Shown: positions 36,109-47,127, counted from the first letter of the stretch. The stretch: 64,000 nucleotides of DNA from Choanephora cucurbitarum (GCA_025331435.1 JAIWNI010000007.1:186001-250000), one strand, 5' to 3'. Numbers and translations: made by a program. Notes: a model not told the origin generated them from the sequence alone.

Positions 36109-37552
36109 TTATAAACGAGAAAGTAACACCCTGATACTATTAGATTTGTTCTTGATAACTGAATGCCCTTCATAAACCAGTCTAACAGCTTCTTGTGCCG
36201 TACCCCAACTTGATTGATACCCAGCACCACCATGTCCATAGTTATGTGTGATTAGCGTTTGTTTGCCTGATGGTGAATCTAATCAAATGTCATTAGCTTT
36301 TTCTTCTTGTTGTGAGCCTATATTTAGCACTTACTATAATACTGGTTTTTCAGTACTGGTCCTCTTGCTCTACTAGGACGTAACCCAACTATACTCTTAA
36401 TAACCTTAAGATCTTGTACACCTTTCCTCTGTAAACTCAAATCTGGACAGTACTTATACGCTCTCTGGAGGATTTCTTGTGTTACTTCGCTGTTTACATT
36501 TGAATCACTGTATTAAATTTATCAATTTTGTTGTCGTTGTATTTTTTATGCTTTTGTTACCAATTTCCTTCGTCTCTAGTTGTGCCCAAAACAACAGTGC
36601 CATCTGATCTTGGTATGATATAAGTACAACCTTTGGATGCTATTCATTTCACCATTATAAAATCAAACAGTTAGTCTTGTTTGAGATTCTGCTCATCACA
36701 TATGCACTTACTATTAATATAAACAGCTTTCCTTACATGAGGTGCTTTGATAAGCACATTTTGTCCACGTACCGGCACAACAGTCTTATCGTTAACACCC
36801 TCTAAATTCCTTGCTCCAACACCTGTACAATTGACTACAATATCAATGTCATCGTCCATTGCTTCGGAAATACAGTTTATCTTTTGACGACGGTGCTTGC
36901 CACCCAACAAGAGATAGTGCTTGAGTAACCAAGGCAAATAGACCAATGGGTTTACCAGAACTTATTTCCCGGGCGCGTTAGTAAAATGTAGTCAAGACAG
37001 GTTTGTTTCCTTACCTGTAGCATAATGATACCCAATAGCAATATCTTTTGGCAGTTCTGACTTGTCAATAAATTGAAACTATTGAAGGTCAAAAAAAGAA
37101 AAGCACAAGCAATTCAAAATAAACTTACTGTAGGAACAAGACCCTTAAACCATGGGTTTTTTGTATCATCAGTTGCATGTTCGTAATAATCATAAGCAGA
37201 GACGATCATAATACCGGCTTCAGCAGCGTGTGATTTAGCTAATTCCCAAAATGTCTTGAAAGAAACAGCATCATAGTCTAGACGAAACTGACTTAACAAA
37301 AAAAGGCTACATAGCAGTAAATTTCAATAACTTACGTTGCAATCGCAAATCTGAATTAGGGGCCACTGTTCTCCATCTTGCTCCAGCATATGGAGAGGTA
37401 TATTCAATATCATTGTCACCAGGAAAGTGTTTTGCTATGATAGTTACGCTATAGCCCTTTTGTCTGAGTAGCAATGCTGTAGTCAGTCCTATGACACCAG
37501 CGCCAATTACATTGACTTTGCCTAGTGAGCAAGATTTGCATGAAGAGTTCAT
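36109..37552 (-). CDS. D-amino-acid (or D-aspartate) oxidase, peroxisomal
   Basis: Seven exons (minus strand): 37336-37552, 37129-37291, 37015-37078, 36712-36960, 36561-36639, 36335-36507, 36109-36278; introns mostly 50-72 nt; about 371 residues. FAD-dependent oxidation of D-amino acids to keto acids, ammonia and H2O2. Seen: dinucleotide motif VIGAGVIGL near the start, TSPYAGARWRTVAPNSDLRL, NPWFKGLVP, VNCTGVGARNL, VPVRGQNV, YIIPRSDGTVVLGTTRDEGN, GLRPSRARGPV and GHGGAGYQSSWG. The C-terminus is SRL, a PTS1 peroxisomal signal. Exons 1 and 2 cannot be joined in frame with a GT-AG intron: exon 1 ends with one base of a codon (donor CGTAAGT) while the only close acceptors leave one or zero bases. 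Either a base was lost or an unusual splice is used. An upstream in-frame ATG at 37609 would add 19 residues. Confidence 0.82.
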
Positions 37553-39409
37553 ATTTGGAAATTGAAGTTCAAAACAAAAATAAAAAATAAAAAAAAAAGA
37601 AGATTTCATATTTTATAAAATAGATGATATGCCATTTTCCCACCGTGATCATACGACGGCATTACAGTCAATGTATACATACGGAACAAGCTAACTATAC
37701 TTGTTAAACTTTAATCTCTTTTCTTTTTCTACTTGGAATTCGAGAACACCACATATAAAATCATCCGATTTAGCAAAATATAACGGAACTTTTTTTGACG
37801 TAAAGGATTAAAAAAAGAATTTCCACATACTAGATAGTATTTATAGATTGTTCATTTCTTCAACACTATTGCGTGAGAAGCCTATAATATCTATTAGCAT
37901 CATTGTTGTATATTAAGGATATACTTCACTATCACTATTATTCACATTGAAAATTGGGCAAGATTAGTTAAGACTAACACATCTTAAGAATATATCTCCT
38001 TTTCTACTTCAATGATGGTTAACACAGTTCGTAGTTCTTTTTTTCAGTAAAGCAGTTTTGATAGAAGTTTGAGTAAATGGTAGAGCTTCTCGTTGCATCG
38101 CATTTGATTGTGTTATTTGGTTGCGAAGCTTATTTCAGAAAACGTAGTGCTACATGTTGGCATAAAGAGCTTACTACCTTAACAACCTTGCTTTAATATT
38201 ACAATATAACAAACCATACACCCATTCAATGTGATATAGTTGACTTTTCTTGGTTTATCAGCCAAGAAAGATGACCATAGGATTATTATTTACTTAAACG
38301 ATTTTTAAAAGACTGTTATAAAAGAATGTTTTTTGATGTACGGGAACACCACTTCTATTTTTTATGCAATTTAATATATTGTTATTCCAGTATCGTTACC
38401 TCAGGAACTAGTTGATTTCTTAGCCTAAACTTTTTGCTCAATTGCCCTGCAAGTTAAACGTTTTTTGAAGTTCAAGCAAAAAGGATCGATTTTTTTTGCT
38501 AGCATAGATCTGCTTAGCGCTATTCGTGCTTATGTGTGCATCTTACATGCTACTTCTTCTAATATTACATTGACATCTGTTGCTACCAAAGGTTAAAAAC
38601 AGCCAGCAAATTTAAAGAAAGATCTTCGACATAGAAGGCTGAATATTACTAGTCTTGCTGTATTTTAGTCGAGAGATCCAGCCTCGTGTACTTTCCTCAC
38701 TATGTGTCAAACTTGGCTCTTGTGTTGGAGATAGTATTTGCAAAATATCATCAAATCAAAGCAGGAAAACAATTATATCCAGATAATAAGAAAGCGATTT
38801 AATAGTAGACTTTTGCTTCTTCAGGCTTACGATTGGGTGTCAAGTTCTCATGTTCTTTTTGAACAACGGTGACACTTCCCTATTTTCTGTCAGCATCTAG
38901 ATGCTTACTTTCGTCTTGATATTGAACTTCTAGTGCGGCTGCTACAAATGCAATTATCAAAATAAGTATGCGTCGTTTTTCGTTATAGTCTTTTTGGAAA
39001 AGCCATAAATTTTTACAAAGTCAAAAGTTCATAAGCTTAGCGGATGTAATGATATATATGCGAGTCGTTAACATGACATAGTTCATAATATGCAATCCTT
39101 TTAAATATTTTACTTCATAGATAACTTTGTCCAATTCAAACTATAACCGAAACCTGAAAATAAACTGAGAAATCATTGGAAATGTTACTAAGCGTCGTCA
39201 TTAGTTTTTGGTGCTGATGTTCATGCTTATTAGACAATTAGATTATCTTTGCTAGCCATAATGATAACAAAAAAGGAAAGTCATTGCAACAAGGGGAAAA
39301 GAAAGGAAAAAATTGTGATTGGCTTTAAAATCTCCACGTGACACAATCTATATTCACCTCAAGGAGATCTGACTATGGATATTGCATGATTGCTCCAAAA
39401 ATAAGAGTT
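37553..39409. other. Intergenic left of the giant inverted repeat
   Basis: AT-rich 1.9 kb with many short direct A/T runs and no assignable gene. A few protein-like stretches (around 38811-38960) suggest old decayed sequence. Confidence 0.45.
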
Positions 39410-39649
39410 AAAATCTACGTAAACCAGCATCGTAGTCTGACTCAAACACTCTATCGCTTCTATAACTGTCAAGAGACAGCCTTTTCAAGGAGCAATGGAG
39501 CGACTGCAGGTATAAGCATTGGCACAGTTAATCTTGTGAACAGAAAAGAAGAAGAAAAGAATAAAACGACCTGTTGCCAGATAGATCACAAGAGAACAAT
39601 GATAAAGATACACATGCATAAAAGAGCCTACAAGTTTGAAGGTGATTTT

Positions 39650-40264
39650 TTATTTGTTGCACGTATTTTTGTAGGATAAAGAAAGCGGTACTCGACAAAA
39701 TAACATAAAAATAACATAAAAATAACATAAAAATAACATAAAAATTGTATAAAATGGAGATGAATTAATCATCTGCCAAGACAGACTCACCATGGTGGCG
39801 TTGAATGACTGCTTTAGCAGCTTGAAGGGTAAACAGGAAACAGAAAGGTCGAGTGAGAAATATGTGGGCCCAATGGGCTTTCCATACCTCAGAGAGAGAG
39901 AGAGCAACAATGAGTAAGGTATTGGGCGATAAAGGGCAGCCAGGCTGGCAATGAATTTCTTGAAAAAATCTAAACTTGTCAATGCTGCGTATATGGAGTT
40001 GATTGTAGTGTTAGGCCAGAGAAATTCTCGGATAAAATGATACCAAAAGACAAACTTCCCAGGACAACGAAAAATAAAATGATAAATGTCCTCCATATCA
40101 CTACAAATCAGACAGGAGGCGGATGGGCATTTTCCAGGGACTAGACGATATAAGAGTTGACAGATGGGAGTCGGTCGATGTATTAAGCGGAACATAACGT
40201 TTCGCTGCACTGCATTGCACTTAAAGACAGCCGCCAAAAACGGTTCCAAGCAGATTTGGTACAA
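39650..40264 (-). pseudogene. 3' end of a LINE-type reverse transcriptase ORF (left copy)
   Basis: A 204-codon frame contains MFRLIHRPTPICQLLYRLVP and a zinc-finger-like CLICSDMEDIYHFIFRCPGK followed by FVFWYHF. This is the zf-RVT tail found at the C-terminus of LINE (Tad/L1-type) reverse transcriptases. The polymerase domain itself is missing. Just downstream (39705-39740 on the plus strand) are tandem AACATAAAAAT units, a simple-repeat 3' tail as many LINEs have. Lies near the outer end of the left arm. Confidence 0.6.
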
Positions 40265-40424
40265 GACAGATGAATCAGAGCAGATGGGGAAGCAGTAGAA
40301 GCAATTATTGGTCTGAAAAGAGCCTACAAGAGGGAGTCTGAAGATAGAAACATGCGCTCATACACACATGCAAGAGGCTAGTACAAAAAGGACAACGTAT
40401 AGCTGCTAGCCTTTCGAGACCTGT

Positions 40425-40560
40425 AGAAACATAGAAACATAGAAACATAGAAATGCGGAAATGTGAAAATGCGGAAATGCGGAAATGCGGAAATGTGAAA
40501 ATGTGAAAATGTGAAAATGTGAAAATGTGAAAATGTAAAAATGCAAAAACACGGAAATGC
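40425..40560. repeat. Minisatellite of GAAATGCG/GAAAATGT units (left copy)
   Basis: Tandem variants of GAAACATA, GAAATGCG and GAAAATGT, 8-bp period, about 135 bp. The mirror copy is at about 46992-47127. Confidence 0.9.
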
Positions 40561-41300
40561 AAAAGCTCAAAAGCGTCGATATCACAAAAGATGGACAGGA
40601 CCACTCCTCAGGAGCATCGACGGATTCAGAACTTGCTTAACTTGGTAACAATGACGTTTTTTCGTTATCTTTTCTCTCTCTCTGTTTATCTCTCCCTCTC
40701 TCTCCCTCTCCCTCTCTCTCCCTCTCCCTCTTTCTCTCCCTCCTTTCTCCTTTGACTTTGCTTTGCTCATAATGAACCTTTACAAGACATAGTACTCAAA
40801 GACGAGATGTACCACTTCTTTTCTTGTTATGGTGATCCTCTGGATGTTTGACTGACAGAAGCTTTGTGTTCATTGCTTGAGACAGTCATTGGATTCGGAT
40901 AGCTTACTAAAGCTAGGATCCGTGAGTTGTACGCAAGGGACTAAATAGGACACAAGAACCAACACAACGGTTGGACGCTCGAGGGCAGCTGACTTCGATA
41001 TATGAGATTTGCTACCCTGCTACTGTGTAAGACAACAAACACGTTTTGGTCCTCTGTCATACTGTTTATCGTAATAAACCGATTCTCTTACTCATGCTGA
41101 TATCTGCTATGTCTCTATGATGACAAACCAAACACAATCTACGTGTTCCTATACTGATCAGGCAATTTGTCAGATTCGACTAGTAGAATAATTTTGACTC
41201 TGGTTCCACAATCGATTGAAGTTTTAATTTTTGCAAGACAAAAAAACATGTGTCAATCAAAGCTTAGTGACTCTTATTTCAGCTGTTTGTTTGACTGCCA

Positions 41301-41390
41301 AAAGAAAAGAAAAGAAGAAGAAAAAGAAGAAGAAGAAAAAGAAGAAGAAGAAAAAGAAGAAGAAGAAAAAGAAGAAGAAGAAAAAAAAGA
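41301..41390. repeat. GAA-rich purine tract (left copy)
   Basis: Tandem GAAGAAGAAGAAAAA units form a 90-bp pure purine strand. The mirror copy is at about 46161-46250. Open frames across it (poly-Lys or poly-Phe) are artefacts of the repeat. Confidence 0.9.
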
Positions 41391-41480
41391 GGGATGGGGT
41401 GGGGGAAACGAGAGAGAAAGAAAAAGAGAGCAAGAGAGCAAGAGAGAAAAAGACAGCATTCCTGTAGCTACCTGCAACTC

Positions 41481-41729
41481 TCATCCCATTACTAACTTGT
41501 TTCTTTCTTTTTTTTTTCCCTCTTGGCCTGGTTCAATCATAACCGCTTTCCTTATCACGTCTGAGTAAGCAATACACAATGACATAAAACCTAACCATTC
41601 AAACAGGCCAAGAATGTTGCTTGAATGCTCTGGACATGCAGCACAATGATTTTGTGAATGCATCTTCTTCTTTGCAAGAGCCAGCTTGAAAGCATCGAAG
41701 TGTTTTCTCCATTTTAGAGTAAAAGGCAT
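41481..41729 (-). CDS. Small hypothetical ORF (left copy)
   Basis: An 82-codon frame reads MPFTLKWRKHFDAFKLALAK, then HCAACPEHSSNILGLFEWLG and a short hydrophobic stretch. The composition looks protein-like, but there is no known domain and the tail (KKKERNK) runs into low-complexity sequence. It may be an exon of an unrecognised gene or a relic. An identical copy lies in the right arm. Confidence 0.22.
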   Translation of the reverse strand: MPFTLKWRKHFDAFKLALAKKKMHSQNHCAACPEHSSNILGLFEWLGFMSLCIAYSDVIRKAVMIEPGQEGKKKERNKLVMG

Positions 41730-42046
41730 ACACTAGTTACATACTAATGCCTCAAAGCATCACACATAATAAAGTTAAGCTTAATGTTTGCTGATGACCA
41801 ACATGGCAAGCGTAACCATTAGTCATGTATGCCTAAACATTAATTGTGGTGGCGAGAATGTAGTGTGTGTAACATAAGCATTGTTTGTCTGTATGTCTAA
41901 TAGCTTATGAATTCTGACAAAGATTTCGGGGTGCACAAAAGCTTACCGAATTTAGTGCTTTCTATACCCCGCATGTACACAGGAAGATCAAACCAAAAGA
42001 AAAAAAGGTTGCAAAGACATGTTTCTTTTTTCTGTCTTCCGAATGA

Positions 42047-42054
42047 TATAAATA
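42047..42054 (+). promoter_or_regulatory. TATA box of left hydrolase gene
   Basis: TATAAATA lies 108 bp before the start codon, followed by a pyrimidine-rich leader with ATCAATCAATCAAT and CTTCTTCTTCT. This arrangement fits a strongly transcribed fungal gene. Confidence 0.6.
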
Positions 42055-42161
42055 CGATCGACTTTTTTCTTCAAAAGTAGTTTTCTCCATTCTTCAATCA
42101 ATCAATCAATTGATCTCTTCTTCTTCTCTTCTTTTGATCAGACAATTCAATTAAATTAAAG

Positions 42162-42854
42162 ATGCGTTTCTCTCTTACTACTGCTTTCATCGGTGCTGCC
42201 GCCTTGATCTCCTCTGTTACTGCTGATCTCTACAACCGTCTTGATGTCAGCGATGCTGCCTTCTTGTTCGTTGACCACCAAACCGGTCTTCTCAACTTGG
42301 TTCGTGACTACAAGCCTGATGATTACCTCAACAGCATTATGGGTCTTGCTGAAACCGCCAAGTACTTCAACGCCAGCACCATCTTGACCACCTCTCGTGA
42401 AGACGGTCCCAACGGTCCCATGCTCCCTGCTCTTAAGGAAATGTTCCCCAATGCTCCTTACATTGCTCGTCCTGGTCAAATCAACGCTTGGGACAGTGAT
42501 GAATTCGTCAAGGCTGTCAAGAAGACTGGCAAGAAGCAATTGATTGTCTCTGGTATTGTCACTGATGTCTGTGTTACCTTTGTTGCCTTGAGTGCTCGTA
42601 AGGCTGGTTACGAAGTCTTTGTTGTTACTGATGCCTCTGGTACTTTTGATGAAGCTGTCCGTACTGCCTCATGGATGAGAATGCAAGAAGCTGGTGTTCA
42701 ACTCGTTAACTGGTTCAGTGTTGCTTGTGAATTGGCTCGTGACTGGCGTATGGACATCAACGGTTTGGCTAACTTGTTCGCTAAGCGTATGATCTCTTAT
42801 GCTCACGTTATTGAATCCTTCAACGGTGCTCAAGCTGCTATCCAAGGCAAATAA
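42162..42854 (+). CDS. Secreted YcaC-like isochorismatase-family cysteine hydrolase (left copy)
   Basis: Intronless, 230 residues. Residues 1-21 are a signal peptide (MRFSLTTAFIGAAALISSVTA). The rest aligns by eye with bacterial YcaC-type hydrolases of the isochorismatase superfamily: FLFVDHQTGL (nucleophile-activating D38), STILTTSREDGPNGP, YIARPGQINAWD, VSGIVTDVCVTF (nucleophilic C137), VVTDASGTF and WFSVACELARDWR. The third triad residue, normally Lys, I could not place confidently. The natural substrate of YcaC proteins is unknown; they form octameric or larger rings. Codon use is strongly biased (GTC, CTC, AAG), like the ribosomal protein gene, so expression is probably high. An identical copy faces it at 44697-45389. 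Confidence 0.9.
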   Translation: MRFSLTTAFIGAAALISSVTADLYNRLDVSDAAFLFVDHQTGLLNLVRDYKPDDYLNSIMGLAETAKYFNASTILTTSREDGPNGPMLPALKEMFPNAPYIARPGQINAWDSDEFVKAVKKTGKKQLIVSGIVTDVCVTFVALSARKAGYEVFVVTDASGTFDEAVRTASWMRMQEAGVQLVNWFSVACELARDWRMDINGLANLFAKRMISYAHVIESFNGAQAAIQGK

Positions 42855-43051
42855 GAATCTTAAAAGATTTTCTCAAGACACAAAATGCTATATGCAAAAG
42901 GGAATAGACGTGCCCTCTTTATTTAATGTAATATCATACTATATTTATTGCAATAAACTATTTATTTTATTATAAGAACCACAAAAAAAAAGACCATGCA
43001 TTGATATTCACTGTTGTCAAAAGAAAAAAAAAAGATGTTTGTGTGTTATTT

Positions 43052-44498
43052 GTATCATGCTTTGTTCTATCTGAATATGATAACTTTATTTCCCTTCTGT
43101 AATTACGTCCGGAATTCGGTAGACGTATTTTTTTCTAATTAACTTTGACTTTTCTCAGTTGTTTAAGGCTCTATGCATGGCTTTAGATTTGTCATACCGA
43201 TTGCCGAATTAATAGGTTGACATTTTCTCCAATCTCATTCATTTTCATTAATAGACAAATATGACCTTGACGAGTTCCTTATGAACGCATTGAAAAAATA
43301 AAAGGTGCACGCAGAATTGACATAGAACTATGATATTCGAAGAAATAACTGTTGAGTGAGATCTTCATGTACCGTCAATTATAAAGACAAATCAGCTTTT
43401 GGTTTTATAGAACTAATTAGCCGAGTTTGTTCTAACTTTTAAAGTTCTTCAAAGCCAAGTATAACAAAAAGAGAAGCTTGATCTTTTTGTGCATCATTGT
43501 CTCCTCTTAGTCTTCATGTCGCAGTTTACCTATTTATACTTTTTCCATATAGACATTAACAAATAGGAAAATGCCACTAACTCGCCTAAATGCTCACATA
43601 TGTGTCGCTTCCTCCAGATCAGTAGCATTCAACTTTTAAAACTTATATAGCTCATGGCTTAACAGAACTTTACGATCGATTTTATATATGCTCTAATTCA
43701 TAGAAAGTCTTTTAAAGGCGTAGATGGTCCCTATCATGAAAAAACTAGGTCAAGGGAGCAAAATTAATTTGAGCTTATAAACCAAGCTTTATACAAGGTT
43801 GTTGCCAACTAACGATAACACGAAAGTATAGCTGTATATTATTGTAGGTAGCAGTCTGGGTGTAATTTCTGTTGTGATTTTTAAAGAACATGATTTCGTA
43901 AACTAGAGTTTTTTTGAGATTGGCACTTCACATATTAGAGCTTTCTTCTTTGATTTATAAACCTGCATTTACTATTGTAAGCTGATAAGGCTCTTGATTA
44001 CTAAGTATCAGCCCTTGTTTATAAGCTTGTTAGTGATAACCATTCTAATCTTTTTAAGTCAGCCTTACCAACTAATATTAAGAGAACTAGACAAAAGCAA
44101 TTGCGTTGATGTTGATGAACAGTCAGTGAATGAAGCATCTACTGTAGCTCAAAGTACTTGACTGACCGCCATCATATGCATCAAGCTTGGGTTTGATGAT
44201 GCAATTACTTAATTGAAAAAAATTATACATAAGACTAATACTGGAGAAGCAAGCCGGAGGATATTCATATCTAACGCATTTAGTCATCATGAGTTTGTCT
44301 GGGTTTTTGTCAATTCGCTCTACTTCAGCGCTAGTGTATATACCATTCTCTTTTTCTGGTCCTAATCTGTCTTTGTACTTGTTCTATTTTAATTTTTTTT
44401 TAGCAAGCATTATATACAATTGTAAAAGAAAATATTTGTATCTTTTCAGTTGTGTCTGACAGATTTGCCGAATCGTGTTCCACTGAAGAAAAGAGGAA
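43052..44498. other. Unique spacer of the inverted repeat
   Basis: 1447 bp of AT-rich single-copy sequence between the arms. It contains no open frame above 60 codons, no tRNA and no element ends that I can see. Both hydrolase genes point into it, so their 3' ends meet here. Confidence 0.6.
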
Positions 44499-44696
44499 AA
44501 ATAACACACAAACATCTTTTTTTTTTTCTTTTGACAACAGTGAATATCAATGCATGGTCTTTTTTTTTGTGGTTCTTATAATAAAATAAATAGTTTATTG
44601 CAATAAATATAGTATGATATTACATTAAATAAAGAGGGCACGTCTATTCCCTTTTGCATATAGCATTTTGTGTCTTGAGAAAATCTTTTAAGATTC

Positions 44697-45389
44697 TTAT
44701 TTGCCTTGGATAGCAGCTTGAGCACCGTTGAAGGATTCAATAACGTGAGCATAAGAGATCATACGCTTAGCGAACAAGTTAGCCAAACCGTTGATGTCCA
44801 TACGCCAGTCACGAGCCAATTCACAAGCAACACTGAACCAGTTAACGAGTTGAACACCAGCTTCTTGCATTCTCATCCATGAGGCAGTACGGACAGCTTC
44901 ATCAAAAGTACCAGAGGCATCAGTAACAACAAAGACTTCGTAACCAGCCTTACGAGCACTCAAGGCAACAAAGGTAACACAGACATCAGTGACAATACCA
45001 GAGACAATCAATTGCTTCTTGCCAGTCTTCTTGACAGCCTTGACGAATTCATCACTGTCCCAAGCGTTGATTTGACCAGGACGAGCAATGTAAGGAGCAT
45101 TGGGGAACATTTCCTTAAGAGCAGGGAGCATGGGACCGTTGGGACCGTCTTCACGAGAGGTGGTCAAGATGGTGCTGGCGTTGAAGTACTTGGCGGTTTC
45201 AGCAAGACCCATAATGCTGTTGAGGTAATCATCAGGCTTGTAGTCACGAACCAAGTTGAGAAGACCGGTTTGGTGGTCAACGAACAAGAAGGCAGCATCG
45301 CTGACATCAAGACGGTTGTAGAGATCAGCAGTAACAGAGGAGATCAAGGCGGCAGCACCGATGAAAGCAGTAGTAAGAGAGAAACGCAT
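44697..45389 (-). CDS. Secreted YcaC-like isochorismatase-family cysteine hydrolase (right copy)
   Basis: Identical in protein sequence to the left copy: 230 residues, signal peptide 1-21, D38 and C137 at the catalytic positions, no introns. It is transcribed toward the spacer, so the two copies are convergent with 1842 bp between their stops. Promoter, leader and 3' flank are duplicated with it, so both copies should be expressed alike. Read-through of either gene past the spacer would make RNA able to fold on itself over several kilobases. Confidence 0.9.
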   Translation of the reverse strand: MRFSLTTAFIGAAALISSVTADLYNRLDVSDAAFLFVDHQTGLLNLVRDYKPDDYLNSIMGLAETAKYFNASTILTTSREDGPNGPMLPALKEMFPNAPYIARPGQINAWDSDEFVKAVKKTGKKQLIVSGIVTDVCVTFVALSARKAGYEVFVVTDASGTFDEAVRTASWMRMQEAGVQLVNWFSVACELARDWRMDINGLANLFAKRMISYAHVIESFNGAQAAIQGK

Positions 45390-45496
45390 CTTTAATTTAA
45401 TTGAATTGTCTGATCAAAAGAAGAGAAGAAGAAGAGATCAATTGATTGATTGATTGAAGAATGGAGAAAACTACTTTTGAAGAAAAAAGTCGATCG

Positions 45497-45504
45497 TATT
45501 TATA
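45497..45504 (-). promoter_or_regulatory. TATA box of right hydrolase gene
   Basis: Mirror image of the left-arm box; TATAAATA on the minus strand 108 bp before the start codon. Confidence 0.6.
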
Positions 45505-45821
45505 TCATTCGGAAGACAGAAAAAAGAAACATGTCTTTGCAACCTTTTTTTCTTTTGGTTTGATCTTCCTGTGTACATGCGGGGTATAGAAAGCACTAAA
45601 TTCGGTAAGCTTTTGTGCACCCCGAAATCTTTGTCAGAATTCATAAGCTATTAGACATACAGACAAACAATGCTTATGTTACACACACTACATTCTCGCC
45701 ACCACAATTAATGTTTAGGCATACATGACTAATGGTTACGCTTGCCATGTTGGTCATCAGCAAACATTAAGCTTAACTTTATTATGTGTGATGCTTTGAG
45801 GCATTAGTATGTAACTAGTGT

Positions 45822-46070
45822 ATGCCTTTTACTCTAAAATGGAGAAAACACTTCGATGCTTTCAAGCTGGCTCTTGCAAAGAAGAAGATGCATTCACAAA
45901 ATCATTGTGCTGCATGTCCAGAGCATTCAAGCAACATTCTTGGCCTGTTTGAATGGTTAGGTTTTATGTCATTGTGTATTGCTTACTCAGACGTGATAAG
46001 GAAAGCGGTTATGATTGAACCAGGCCAAGAGGGAAAAAAAAAAGAAAGAAACAAGTTAGTAATGGGATGA
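45822..46070 (+). CDS. Small hypothetical ORF (right copy)
   Basis: Identical 82-codon frame to the one in the left arm. No known domain; the same doubts apply. Confidence 0.22.
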   Translation: MPFTLKWRKHFDAFKLALAKKKMHSQNHCAACPEHSSNILGLFEWLGFMSLCIAYSDVIRKAVMIEPGQEGKKKERNKLVMG

Positions 46071-46160
46071 GAGTTGCAGGTAGCTACAGGAATGCTGTCT
46101 TTTTCTCTCTTGCTCTCTTGCTCTCTTTTTCTTTCTCTCTCGTTTCCCCCACCCCATCCC

Positions 46161-46250
46161 TCTTTTTTTTCTTCTTCTTCTTTTTCTTCTTCTTCTTTTT
46201 CTTCTTCTTCTTTTTCTTCTTCTTCTTTTTCTTCTTCTTTTCTTTTCTTT
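46161..46250. repeat. TTC-rich pyrimidine tract (right copy)
   Basis: Mirror of the purine tract in the left arm. Confidence 0.9.
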
Positions 46251-46991
46251 TGGCAGTCAAACAAACAGCTGAAATAAGAGTCACTAAGCTTTGATTGACA
46301 CATGTTTTTTTGTCTTGCAAAAATTAAAACTTCAATCGATTGTGGAACCAGAGTCAAAATTATTCTACTAGTCGAATCTGACAAATTGCCTGATCAGTAT
46401 AGGAACACGTAGATTGTGTTTGGTTTGTCATCATAGAGACATAGCAGATATCAGCATGAGTAAGAGAATCGGTTTATTACGATAAACAGTATGACAGAGG
46501 ACCAAAACGTGTTTGTTGTCTTACACAGTAGCAGGGTAGCAAATCTCATATATCGAAGTCAGCTGCCCTCGAGCGTCCAACCGTTGTGTTGGTTCTTGTG
46601 TCCTATTTAGTCCCTTGCGTACAACTCACGGATCCTAGCTTTAGTAAGCTATCCGAATCCAATGACTGTCTCAAGCAATGAACACAAAGCTTCTGTCAGT
46701 CAAACATCCAGAGGATCACCATAACAAGAAAAGAAGTGGTACATCTCGTCTTTGAGTACTATGTCTTGTAAAGGTTCATTATGAGCAAAGCAAAGTCAAA
46801 GGAGAAAGGAGGGAGAGAAAGAGGGAGAGGGAGAGAGAGGGAGAGGGAGAGAGAGGGAGAGATAAACAGAGAGAGAGAAAAGATAACGAAAAAAACGTCA
46901 TTGTTACCAAGTTAAGCAAGTTCTGAATCCGTCGATGCTCCTGAGGAGTGGTCCTGTCCATCTTTTGTGATATCGACGCTTTTGAGCTTTT

Positions 46992-47127
46992 GCATTTCCG
47001 TGTTTTTGCATTTTTACATTTTCACATTTTCACATTTTCACATTTTCACATTTTCACATTTCCGCATTTCCGCATTTCCGCATTTTCACATTTCCGCATT
47101 TCTATGTTTCTATGTTTCTATGTTTCT
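46992..47127. repeat. Minisatellite (right copy)
   Basis: Mirror of the left-arm 8-bp minisatellite, read here as ACATTTTC and GCATTTCC units. Confidence 0.9.

Larger units (their letters stand above)
39410..43051 (+). repeat. Left arm of a giant inverted repeat
   Basis: About 3.64 kb that reappears in reverse complement at 44499-48142. Position x on the left matches 87551-87552 minus x on the right throughout. The only differences I found are three homopolymer-length changes (A4/A5 at the outer tip, T6/T7 near 40658, A10/A11 near 43030) and two single-base changes near the outer end (c/t at about 39443 and c/a at about 39535). The arm contains a LINE 3' relic, two simple-repeat tracts, a small open frame and the YcaC-like hydrolase gene. 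Confidence 0.97.

Noticed and set aside
38438..38451. CTCAATTGCCCTG also present just outside the right arm (about 48152-48164)
   Set aside because: Only a 13-base match with no extension on either side; consistent with chance in AT-rich sequence and not evidence that the inverted repeat continues.
41231..41467. Poly-lysine and poly-phenylalanine frames
   Set aside because: Artefacts of the GAA/TTC tract; the same applies to the mirror frames at 46067-46320.
42156..42539. A 127-codon frame antisense to the left hydrolase gene
   Set aside because: Shadow of a codon-biased gene; the mirror copy at 45012-45395 is identical for the same reason.
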